Assembly (NCBI GenBank): GCA_001939145.1
Contig: LSRX01000754.1
Span: forward strand, 267,976-331,975
DNA length: 64,000 nt
DNA from: Symbiodinium microadriaticum
Taxonomy: Eukaryota > Sar > Dinophyceae > Suessiales > Symbiodiniaceae
Direction: 5' to 3'
In this document: piece after piece, positions 1 to 12,200 of the stretch
How positions within the stretch are numbered: position 1 is the first letter of the stretch
Layout: every line of letters begins with the position of its first letter
Notes under the pieces: generated by a model
Database searches by the model: none
The model's input: the letters and a program-made list of their open reading frames with translations, nothing else
What the model was told of the DNA's origin: nothing
Program-made: the position numbers and the translations under genes

Positions 1-705
1 CCCTCTGTGCGCTGCTCGACAAATGTCGCCACGACTAACCCAGGCACGCATAGCACCAGAAGGCGCATGACTCCAGTTAGACCGTGCTTGTCTGGCTTTG
101 ATCATGAGAGGGAATGGAACTGTCATCATCTTTGCACTACATCACAGGGTTGTCATTGCCAGAGTGCTAGAGGTCCCCTCGCAGACAAATCCGTTAAGGT
201 ACCTTCCTTAAATTGAAGGGTTCCTTTTCAGGGACGAGGGTGGGGGGCGGCCGTGACAATCTTCTAAACCAGAGCGACCTTGCAACATCATGTATGTTAC
301 CGGAGCTTTTCCGGGAATGTTGAAGGCTACTGCGATTGGCTGCCATGGAAAATGCGGACATCTGCACGTGGTGCCTGAGCAGAAACAGCTCCGAGCCCTT
401 GCCGTTTTTTTGGTCCCTCTGCTTTAGTCTTCTCCTCGAGTCACCGGAAGGTCTCAAACGACTGCAGGGGTCCTTGAGCTCGGCGGGCTTTCGATGTTTG
501 TGGTGAAGGGAGACCTGCAAGTGTGCAAGAAGCTCCACAGCAAGCTCCATGCTACCAAGACGACTCCGCTTTGGCATCCGAATCCAACTTCACCTGCGCC
601 GCTCGTCTCTCGTAGTCTTTGGCCGAACGTCGTCGGCCTAGGAGGGGGCGCTCCTGTCCGGCCCGTGTGAGAAGCCGGATATGATGGCGATGGACTCATG
701 ATGAC

Positions 706-1237
706 TCATGCAACCTGCACCAAAGATTTGTCCTCCAGCTTCACAGCTGTCTGCACCTGCCCGTTGCAAGAAATCATGGTCTCCTTCGGATTCTCTACTT
801 GGGCCCTCCGAAGTGCCGAGGCAGAGCACAGAAGATTTAACCAGCTGTCTCCCGTGACGTCTTGACTAGACAATCCTTCTGACTGCACCTGCAACTTCGC
901 ACTGCTGACACTGCTGAGCATCGACTTCCAACATCTTCCAAGTCTGAAGCTCGCAAGGAAGGCAAGTCTTCTGCTTCTCACCAAGAAAACGCGCCTTGCA
1001 GGGTCTGCTGAGGAGATCCACGTCCTCAGCCTGCACAGATGGCTGCACCTCAAGCCTCTGCCTGGTCACCCGAAGCCCGCAGCGAACGAAGTGACAGAAT
1101 GGCGAAAGTGTGCGGCTCTGCAGCTCCGCCTGGGCCCTCCCTTCCTGCTCCCTCTTTGCGACCTGCCCGCAGAACGCTGGGGAGCCCCTCGCTGGTTCGG
1201 AGAGGAAGGCATCTTCAATATACGACGGGGGCAACAT
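706..1237 (-). CDS. coiled-coil exons, 3' end of the repeat gene
   Basis: Two overlapping minus-strand frames encode Glu/Gln/Lys/Leu-rich helical sequence (for example TRQRLEVQ, LQTWKMLEVDAQQCQQ, VKLEDKSLVQ) with spacing like coiled-coil heptads. The frame changes part-way, as expected if short introns separate exons. The segment lies downstream, in the minus direction, of the repeated exons at 1.6-12.6 kb and resembles them in composition but is not a copy of the repeat. I infer it is the 3' part of the same gene. No catalytic motif is visible. The exact exon ends and the stop are not resolved. Confidence 0.4.
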
Positions 1238-1589
1238 TGATGTACACCTCCCCCAGCTTTGAACGATTGCAGAATCGACTGCGACGTCCTGCTATTCGCA
1301 TGTAGCCCAGCACCATTTCAGGCACAGCCCCGAAACTGCCAACGGATCAACTTCTGGGTGCTCCACCTGCAGTACCTGTCTTTGCTTCATGCGACAATAC
1401 AGGAAAGGAAACCCGCTAAGTTAGCAAGCCGCGACTGCTTCGCCTAATCCCGGCCAGCCCATACTCCATACTAGGTGAGCGCTGAGAACACACCTGCCTT
1501 CGAACACTCAGAGCATCGTGCCGGATCGTTCAGTGGCCCGGGACAACACAGGGCTCGACCGTGCTGTGCAGAGATCTGTCTCGATTGCA

Positions 1590-3300
1590 TTGTTCAGGTC
1601 CCCGAGTTGACAGGTCGTCGACTCTTCACAGGTTGTGTGACAAGCAAACCGAAGCATCGACGTCCAGGATGAGAACCCTGGCCGACCTCTGACGACATCT
1701 CGCGCAGGGCAGCGCACTCTTCCAGCCTGGAGACATTGGCAGCTCTCGCATACAGCTGCAACTGGAGCAGTCGCAAGTCAGCAGAATCCTGCGTGCGCCC
1801 GATCTGCTTGCAGTCGAGCCGCAGCTTGCCCACCTCGTCGTGCAGCGACGAAGACTCCGCCTGTGCCTGCATTATACCGTCTTATGCATTGCTGAACATC
1901 ACAACTTGATTCCGACTTCAGCCTTGCAAACCTGGCCCTATCACCCCATGCTACCCTTATCCAAACCGAATGAACGGGCCTCTGCACTTTGCTTGGCCAG
2001 CTGCTGCTTGCTGGACTCCAGCTCCGTGCACAACACCTGCAACAAAGAGAGGGGGGCAGGAGCGAGGCAGGGTGAGCACATCTGCTTACGGTCTTGCAAC
2101 TTCTGAGTCTCTGGACTCAAAACTTCGGCTGTACTATATAGGATCGGACGGGAACGTGGCCTGCCCTCTAAGCTGTTGACGTGCCTCAGCCTCCCGCAGC
2201 TCAGTCTTTGCGGCCTGCTAGACTTCAAACATAGGAAAGTCAGCACTCACGCACAGCCTTCTCTCCAACAGCATGTTGCCCTCGCTTAGAGATGTCATGC
2301 GTCGTGGCCACGCTTGTCAAGGCAAACCAGCATCATCGCTGTCTGCGTTGATGCAAGGCTCGGGGAAGTCTTGTGTTGATCGCTGTGGTGTGTTGTCGGG
2401 TGGGTACTTGTATTTCTTCTGGGTTGGGGCGATGAAGCAACTCCGCAAGTCCTGAAACAGCGTCTCGATGCAACATCGATAGGGTTCTGTAGATTCTCTA
2501 TTCCTGCATCCCGCGTTGGCTCCGGCGACAGCACCACCTAGAATAAACCAACGCCGCCCGGCCCTCCAACCCCAACCCTCCCGCTCCTGATCCTCTGTAC
2601 TTTGATGCAGGTCGTCGACTCTTCAGAGTTGTGTGACAAGCAAACCGAAGCATCGACGTCCAGGATGAGAACCCTGGCCGACCTCTGACGACATCTCGGA
2701 TCGCAGGGCAGCGCACTCTTCCAACCTGGAGACATTGGCAGCTCTCGCATACAGCTGCAACTGGAGCAGTCGCAAGTCAGCAGAATCCTGCGTGCGCCCG
2801 GTCTGCTTGCAGTCGAGCCGCAGCTTGCCCACCTCGTCGCGCAGCGACGAAGACTCCGCCTGTGCCTGCATTATATCGTCTTATGCATTGCTGAACATCA
2901 CAACTTGACTCCGACTTCAGCCTTGCAAACCTGGCCCTATCACCCCATGCTACCCTTATCCAAACCGAATGAGCGGGCCTCTGCACTTTGCTTGGCCAAC
3001 TGCTGCTTGCTGGACTCCAGCTCCGTGCACAACACCTGCAACAAAGAGAGGGGGGCAGGAGCGAGGTAGGGTGAGCACATCTGCTTACGGTCTTGCAACT
3101 TCTGAGTCTCTGGACTCAAAACTTCGGCATCACACATTGCTCTGCCGGCTAACTGCTCTACACTGACGTTGTTGCAGCCTACGGAGGAGAATCTATTTAC
3201 GTGCCTCAGGCGTCCGCAGCTCAGTTTTTGGAGCCTGCTAGATTCCAAACGTAGGAAAGTCAGCACTTACGCACAACCTTCACTAAACAACATGTTGCCC
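1590..3300 (-). repeat. two tandem copies of a ~1.0-kb coiled-coil unit
   Basis: The segment near 1,778-1,987 recurs at 2,777-2,986 with an offset of 999 bases and almost identical sequence. Both copies carry type A, B and C exons on the minus strand (QAQAESS..., SRLEECAALR, VLCTELESSKQQLA). The second copy has an additional stretch near 3,130-3,180 and the copies differ between about 2,280 and 2,600. This is the least repeated, most diverged part of the array. Confidence 0.75.
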
Positions 3301-6300
3301 ACGTTGAGACAGAGGGAGAGCGAGAAGAGAGAGAACCTCACTCTCGCTCTGCTTCCAAACACATGCATCTCATTTCTTCTGCTGCTTCCGACCTGGAATA
3401 ATTCCCTGCCGGCCTCTGACTGGCACAGGGCGGCTCGCAGTGAAGCACACTCTTCAAACCTGGCGGACGTTGGCAGTCGCAGCATGCAGCTACAGCTGGA
3501 GCACTAGAATCGCACTTTGAATTGCAAGCATCAGAGACTGATTGCTGTAAGTGGCCCCTCTCCTTGCAGTCAAGTCGCTGCCTGTCAACCTGGTATGACG
3601 ACTCTGTCTGGGCCTGTGGTTCTTCGAGCATTCTGCACTGCGGCACATCAGGACTGTCTTCCAAACAAACCTGATGTCAATAGTCAAAAGCACCGTGACA
3701 CTTCAACAGCGTGCCGGTATGATTCCAACAGCAGTCTAGTAACTTTGCTACGACATGTCGATGCATTCCGCCAGGTTGTTTGCACGAATTCAAGAGGAGT
3801 TCTAAATTCTAGCAGTACTCCGCAATGGAGTGATACCAGAGAAGCAAATTACGCCACTCGCAGCCACGACGGCCCTTGGATTGCATCCTGGTGTTTTCTC
3901 CACGGCAGCTCAACAAACTTCAGTCGCAAGGTGGAATGGCTGTATGCCGGCATGTTGCTCGGGACCTGGAAAGGCTCTAACGGGACATCTATCTGCTGCA
4001 GCTAGTTGGGCAGAGGTCTAGAAAGATGCCCACAAACTATGTCATAGACACTTGGAAGAGTCTGAAGAATAGAACAAGCTGTCAAGAGAAGTGCAACAGT
4101 GACCAAAGCAAAAACCATGTCCTTCTGTTACGCCACAAACAAAAGAAATCCCGAAAAGCACCCTTTGAACTTTGAATTGTGATAAAAGTGACACTGCCAG
4201 ACCAGTGCGTGCTTGTTTCCGGCTTCACCTGCCCTTCGTTCCTTCATCGAGATTCCGAACGATTACTCCGTTGGTGCCAGCAGCCAGAACGGGCCAACAA
4301 CCCACACCCTCCCCCCCCGCTCTCCTGCCGTTCAAGGTGTGCTCGCCACAGGAAGTTTCAACGCCGCCATGCAGGCTGGGACGGATTTGTGAAAATATGC
4401 TTTTGCTAAGGGGTGCGACGACAAAAAAACGGAGCGCCAGCGCCCAGGAATAACGCCCTGCCGGCCTCTGACTGGCAAAGGGCGGCTCGCAGTGAAGCGA
4501 GCTCTGCCAACCTGGGAGCTTGGCAGCCGTGCAGCTACATCTCAAGGACTTGAGTCGCACTGCAGGCGAGCAGCTGCGTGCCAACCTCCTCGCGTAGGGA
4601 TGACGCTTCCGTCTGCGCCTGTGATTCTTGGAGCATTCTGCACTTCTGCACGACAGGACTTGCAACTGTTCGCAGCACCTTGCAACTATTGTAAACAGGA
4701 CTTTTGCCGCTCCGGGTCAACCTTAGCAGCACGAACTCCCTATGTTTCCCTGATCCGTATGAGCACGCCTCTGCAACCAGCTGCTGCTTGCTGCACTCGA
4801 GCTCCTTGGATGCCACCTGAAACGACTCAGAGGGAGTGGCAGATCGAGAAGAGAGAGAACCGTGCTGACTGTCAACACATCCCGGAAGACTCCACCTCGC
4901 TATGCTTCCAAACAAATGCCTCTGCTTCATGTTTGCTGTTTCCAACCTGGAATAATTCCCTGCCGGCCTCTTTCTGGCCAAGAGCGGCTCGCAGTGAAGC
5001 GACCTCTGCCAACCTTGGGGAAGGTTGCCATTGGCAGCCGCAGCATGCAGCTACAGCTGGAGCACTTGAATCGAACATTTGCATTACAATCATCAGAGAC
5101 TCATTGCTGTAGGTGGCCCCTCTCCTTGCAGTCGAGTCGCTGTCGGGCAACCTCCTCGCGTATGGATGACGTCTCTGTCTGGGCCTGCGGTTCTTCGAGC
5201 ATTCTGCACTGCGGCACGACAGGACTGGCTTCCAACTTCAGGTTCACAGCATTCTCGGATTCGATCCGACCGATTGAGCACGCCTCTGCAACAAGCTGCT
5301 GCTTGCTGGACTCGCAGACCTGGAATCGACAGGAAGAAGGGAGAAGGGAGGCTGCAGGGAGGGTCTGTTGCGCTGCAGAAAAACACGCTGTCTCATCACT
5401 TCGAAGCAACCTAAACAAAACATGATTTCAATGGTCAAAAGCACTGTGACACTTCAACAGCGTGCCGGTATGATTCCAACAGCAGTCTAGTAACTTTGTT
5501 AGGACATGTCGATGCATTCCGCCAGGTTATTTGCACGAATTCAAGAGGAGGTCTAAATTCTAGCAGTACTCCGCAATGGAGTGATACCAGAGAAGCAAAT
5601 TACGCTACTCGCAGCCACGACGGCCCTTGGATTGCATCCTGGTATTATCTCCACGGCAGCTCAACAAACTTCAGTCGCAAGGTGGAATGGCTGTATGCCG
5701 GTATTTTGCTTGGGACCTGGAAAGGCTCTTACGGGACATCTATCTGCTGTAGCTAGTTGGGTAGAGGTCTTTATAGATTCCCACATACTATGTCGTAGAC
5801 AATTGGAAGAGTCTGAAGTATAGAACAAGCTGTCAAGAGAAGTGCCACAGTGACCAAAGCAAAAACCATGTCCTTCTGCTACGCCACAAACAAAAGAAAA
5901 CCCGAAAAACACCCTGAGATTTGTGATAAATGTGACACTGCCAGTCCAGAGCGTGCTTGTTTCCAGCTTCCTCTGATCTTCGTTCCTTCCTCGAGATTCC
6001 GAACGATTACTCCGTTGGTGCCAGCAGCCAGAACGGGCTAACCACCCACACCGCCCCTGCTCTCCTGCCGTTCAAGGTGTGCTCGCCACAGGAAGTTTCA
6101 ACCCCGCCATGCGGGCAGGGACGGATTTGTGAAAATGTGCTTTTGCTAAGCGGTGCGACGACAAAAAAAACGGAGCGCCAGCGCCCAGGAATAACTCCCT
6201 GCCGACCTCTGACTGGCAAAGGGCGGCTCGCAGTGAAGCGAGCTCTGCCAACCTGGGAGCTTGGCAGCCATGCAGCTACATCTCTTGAGTCGCACTGCAG

Positions 6301-6591
6301 GCGAGCAGCTGCGTGCCAACCTCCTCGCGTAGGGATGACGCTTCTGTCTGCGCCTGTGATTCTTGGAGCATTCTTCACTGCGGCACGTCAAGACTTCCAA
6401 CTTCAGGTTCGCAGCACCTTTCAACTACTTCCTTTTCCGCTCCGGATCAACCTTGGCTTAGCAGCACGAACTCCCTATGCTTCTCGGACCCTTATGAGCA
6501 CGCCTCTGCAATCAGCTGCTGCTTGCTGGACGCGCACACCTGGAATCGACAGGGAGAAGGGAGCTGGAGTTATAGAAAAAGGAGAAAGAGA

Positions 6592-6636
<45 letters not shown>

Positions 6637-9248
6637 AGCGAGAAAGAAGAGAAATCGCATCTCTGTGCCGGCACATCGCTCACCAAACGCGATCGGTGCT
6701 GTAGGTCTCATATGGTACAGACACGCATCTCGGTGGAAATCAATACGCGGAGAGACTGCTTTATGCTTTGCAGTAACGACGTTGCCATTCGCTGCAGCCT
6801 GCTTCTCAGGATAACATGTTGCCCTCGTTCACAGAAGATATATCTAGAGCTTCCGCTCATAGTATCATGCATGCGGCCACACCTAGTCAAGGCGCTCACC
6901 AACATCATCGTTCTTTGAGCGTGCGCAAGCTATGTACAAGTCTTGTGTAATTGCTGTGTCAAGGAGTGGGTACGTTCTTTCCTAGATTTGGGAGTGTTAC
7001 GGCAACAGCAAGACATGCTGCGGCAGCTATTCGAGGCAACCTAAACGGTATCTGATTGCAATATTCAAAAGCATGTTCAAAAGCATACCGGTAAGATTCC
7101 AACAACAGTCTGATAACTTTCACTAGGACATGTCGATGCATTCTACCAGGTTGTTCTCCAGGTTTGCATCCTGGCAGGATCTTCACGGCAGCTCAACAAC
7201 CCTCCAGTGGAAGGTGCATGGCACTGTGGCGGGTGACGCTACTTCGACCTGGTCAAGGGGACATCATCTGCTGTAGGGATTCCCACAAACTAAATCGTAG
7301 ACAATTGGAAGAATATGCAGAATAACATACGCTTTCAATAGAGGTGCAATAGTGCAAAATCATGTCCTGCTGCTACACCCCCCAACTGTGGTGAGAATGA
7401 CAAGCAAACTGACACTACAAAACGAGCACGTACTTGTTTCCTGCTCCCTCTACCCCTCCTTTCTTCAAAGACATTCCGGACGTTTGTTCCGGCGGTGCCA
7501 GCAGCCAGAACAGGCCAACACCGCCCACCCCCCTGCTCTCCTGCCATTCATTTGTGAAAGTGTGCATTTGTTAGGGTGCGACAACACAAAAAACGAAACG
7601 TCAGCACAAAAGAATAACTCCCTGCCGGCCTCTGACTGGCAAACAGCTGCTCGCAGCGAAGCGACCTCTGCCAACCTGGAAGAAGCTGGCCACTGTAGCA
7701 TGCAGATACATCTCAAGGATTTGAGTCGCCCTTTAGCAGTTGCGAACATAGAGACGCTTTGCTACAGGTGACCCTCCTCCTTGCAGTCGAGCCGCTGCCT
7801 GTCAACCTCCTTGCGTAGGGATGACGCCTCTGTCTGCGCCTGTCGTTGTTGGAGCATTCTGCACTGCGGCATATCAGGACTGTCTTCCAACTTCAGGTTC
7901 GCAGCACCTTGCAACTACTGTACACAAGTATTTTGTCGCTCGGGGTCAGCGTTAGCACCACGAAGTCCCTATGCTTCCCTGATCCGAATGAGCACGCCTC
8001 TGCAACCTGCTTCTGCTTGCTAGACTCGAGCTCCTTGGACGCCACCTGAAACGACAGCGACTGGCAGCGTGAAGAAGAGAGAGAACTGTGCTGGCGTGCC
8101 CTGCGAACGACTGTCAAGGCATCCCAGGACACTCGCTCTCGTTTTGCTTCCAAAGACATCTGCCTTCGGTTCCAGCTGCTCCCAAGCTGGAATAACTCCC
8201 TGCCGGCCTCCGACTGGCCAAGCGCGGCTCGTAGTGAAGCGACCTCTGCTAACCTGAAGGAGGTTAGTAGCCGTAGCATGCAGATACATCTCAAGGACTT
8301 GAGCCGCCCTTTTGCATTGNGATTGCATCCTGGTATTATCTCCACGGCAGCTCAACAAACTTCAGTCGCAAGGTGGAATGGCTGTATGCCGGCATTTTGC
8401 TCGGGACCTGCAAAGGCTCTAACGGGACATCTATCTGCTGCAGCTAGTTGGGGAGAGGTCTAGAAAGATGCCCACAAACTATGTCGTAGACAACTGGAAG
8501 AGTCTGAAGAATAGAACAAGCTGTCAAGAGAAGTGCAACAGTGACCAAAGCAAAAACCATGTCCTTCTGCTACGCCACAAACAAAAGAAAACCCGAAAAA
8601 CACCCTTTGAATTGTGATAAAAGTGACACTGCCAGACCAGAGCGTGCTTGTTTCCAGCTTCCCCTGCCCTTCGTTCCTTCCTCGAGATTCCGAACGATTA
8701 CTCCGTTGGTGCCAGCAGCCAGAACGGGCTAACAACCCACACCCAGGAAGTTTCAACCCCGCCATGCAGGCAGGGACGGATTTGTGAAAATGTGCTTTTG
8801 CTAAGCGGTGCGACGACAAAAAAAACGGAGCGCCAGCGCCCAGGATAATAACTCCCTGCCGGCCTCTGACTGGCAAAGGGCGGCTCGTAGTGAAGCGAGC
8901 TCTGCCAACCTGGGAGCTTGGCAGCCATGCAGCTACATCTCTTGAGTCGCACTGCAGGCGAGCAGCTGCGTGCCAACCTCCTCGCGTAGGGATGACGCTT
9001 CTGTCTGCGCCTGTGATTCTTGGAGCATTCTTCACTGCGGCACGTCAAGACTTCCAACTTCAGGTTCGCAGCACCTTTCAACTACTTCCTTTTCCGCTCC
9101 GGATCAACCTTGGCTTAGCAGCACGAACTCCCTATGCTTCTCGGACCCTTATGAGCACGCCTCTGCAATCAGCTGCTGCTTGCTGGACGCGCACACCTGG
9201 AATCGACAGGGAGAAGGGAGCTGGAGTTATAGAAAAAGGAGAAAGAGA

Positions 9249-9293
<45 letters not shown>

Positions 9294-12200
9294 AGCGAGA
9301 AAGAAGAGAAATCGCATCTCTGTGCCGGCACATCGCTCACCAAACGCGATCGGTGCTGTAGGTCTCATATGGTACAGACACGCATCTCGGTGGAAATCAA
9401 TACGCGGAGAGACTGCTTTATGCTTTGCAGTAACGACGTTGCCATTCGCTGCAGCCTGCTTCTCAGGATAACATGTTGCCCTCGTTCACAGAAGATATAT
9501 CTAGAGCTTCCGCTCATAGTATCATGCATGCGGCCACACCTAGTCAAGGCGCTCACCAACATCATCGTTCTTTGAGCGTGCGCAAGCTATGTACAAGTCT
9601 TGTGTAATTGCTGTGTCAAGGAGTGGGTACGTTCTTTCCTAGATTTGGGAGTGTTACGGCAACAGCAAGACATGCTGCGGCAGCTATTCGAGGCAACCTA
9701 AACGGTATCTGATTGCAATATTCAAAAGCATGTTCAAAAGCATACCGGTAAGATTCCAACAACAGTCTGATAACTTTCACTAGGACATGTCGATGCATTC
9801 TACCAGGTTGTTCTCCAGGTTTGCATCCTGGCAGGATCTTCACGGCAGCTCAACAACCCTCCAGTGGAAGGTGCATGGCACTGTGGCGGGTGACGCTACT
9901 TCGACCTGGTCAAGGGGACATCATCTGCTGTAGGGATTCCCACAAACTAAATCGTAGACAATTGGAAGAATATGCAGAATAACATACGCTTTCAATAGAG
10001 GTGCAATAGTGCAAAATCATGTCCTGCTGCTACACCCCCCAACTGTGGTGAGAATGACAAGCAAACTGACACTACAAAACGAGCACGTACTTGTTTCCTG
10101 CTCCCTCTACCCCTCCTTTCTTCAAAGACATTCCGGACGTTTGTTCCGGCGGTGCCAGCAGCCAGAACAGGCCAACACCGCCCACCCCCCTGCTCTCCTG
10201 CCATTCATTTGTGAAAGTGTGCATTTGTTAGGGTGCGACAACACAAAAAACGAAACGTCAGCACAAAAGAATAACTCCCTGCCGGCCTCTGACTGGCAAA
10301 CAGCTGCTCGCAGCGAAGCGACCTCTGCCAACCTGGAAGAAGCTGGCCACTGTAGCATGCAGATACATCTCAAGGATTTGAGTCGCCCTTTAGCAGTTGC
10401 GAACATAGAGACGCTTTGCTACAGGTGACCCTCCTCCTTGCAGTCGAGCCGCTGCCTGTCAACCTCCTTGCGTAGGGATGACGCCTCTGTCTGCGCCTGT
10501 CGTTGTTGGAGCATTCTGCACTGCGGCACGTCAGGAGTTCCAACTTCAGGTTCGCAGCACCTTGCAACTACTGTACACAAGTATTTTGTCGCTCGGGGTC
10601 AGCGTTAGCACCACGAAGTCCCTATGCTTCCCTGATCCGAATGAGCACGCCTCTGCAACCTGCTTCTGCTTGCTAGACTCGAGCTCCTTGGACGCCACCT
10701 GAAACGACAGCGAGTGGCAGAACGAAGAAGAGAGAACTGTGCTAGCGTGCCCTGCGAACGACTGTCAAGGCATCCCAGGACACTCGCTCTCGCTTTGCTT
10801 CCAAAGACATCTGCCTTCGGTTCCAGCTGCTCCCAAGCTGGAATAACTCCCTGCCGGCCTCCGACTGGCCAAGCGCGGCTCGTAGTGAAGCGACCTCTGC
10901 TAACCTGAAGGAGGTCAGCAGCCGTAGCATGCAGATACATCTCAAGGACTTGAGCCGCCCTTTTACATTGCGACCACCAAAGACTTTTGCTGAGGGTGGC
11001 CACTCTCCTTGCAGTCGAGTCGCTGCCTGTCAACCTCTTTGCGTAGGGATGACGACTCTGTCTGTGCCTGTGGTTCTTGGAGAAGTCTGCACTGTGGCAC
11101 GTCAAGACTTTTTTCCAACTACTTTGCACAAGTCTCTTTATCGGTCCTGCCCACCACTAGCGGCGCAAACTTCCTATGCTTCCCTGATCCGAATGAGCAC
11201 GCCTCTGCAACCTGCTTCTGCTTGCTAGACTCGAGCTCCTTGGACGCCACCTGAAACGACAGCGACTGGCAGCGTGAAGAAGAGAGAGAACTGTGCTGGC
11301 GTGCCCTGCGAACGACTGTCAAGGCATCCCAGGACACTCGCTCTCGATTTGCTTCCAAAGACATCTGCCTTCGGTTCCAGCTGCTCCCAAGCTGGAATAA
11401 CTCCCTGCCGGCCTCCGACTGGCCAAGCGCGGCTCGTAGTGAAGCGACCTCTGCTAACCTGAAGGAGGTCAGCAGCCGTAGCATGCAGATACATCTCAAG
11501 GACTTGAGCCGCCCTTTTACATTGCGACCACCAAAGACTTTTGCTGAGGGTGGCCACTCTCCTTGCAGTCGAGTCGCTGCCTGTCAACCTCTTTGCGTAG
11601 GGATGACGACTCTGTCTGTGCCTGTGGTTCTTGGAGAAGTCTGCACTGTGGCACGTCAAGACTTTTTTCCAACTACTTTACACAAGTCTCTTTATCGGTC
11701 CTGCCCACCACTAGCGGCGCAAACTTCCTATGCTTCCCTGATCCGAATGAGCACGCCTCTGCAACCTGCTTCTGCTTGCTAGACTCGAGCTCCTTGGACG
11801 CCACCTGAAACGACAGCGACTGGCAGCGTGAAGAAGAGAGAGAACTGTGCTGGCGTGCCCTGCGAACGACTGTCAAGGCATCCCAGGACACTCGCTCTCG
11901 ATTTGCTTCCAAAGACATCTGCCTTCGGTTCCAGCTGCTCCCAAGCTGGAATAACTCCCTGCCGGCCTCCGACTGGCCAAGCGCGGCTCGTAGTGAAGCG
12001 ACCTCTGCTAACCTGAAGGAGGTTAGTAGCCGTAGCATGCAGATACATCTCAAGGACTTGAGCCGCCCTTTTACATTGCGACCACCAAAGACTTTTGCTG
12101 AGGGTGGCCACTCTCCTTGCAGTCGAGTCGCTGCCTGTCAACCTCTTTGCGTAGGGATGACGACTCTGTCTGTGCCTGTGGTTCTTGGAGAAGTCTGCAC

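Noticed and set aside
5957-6918. Long plus-strand frames (285 and 201 codons) with Arg-Glu runs, repeated at 8,890-9,575
   Set aside because: They are antisense to the coiled-coil exons, and the Arg-Glu runs are the translated GA microsatellite.
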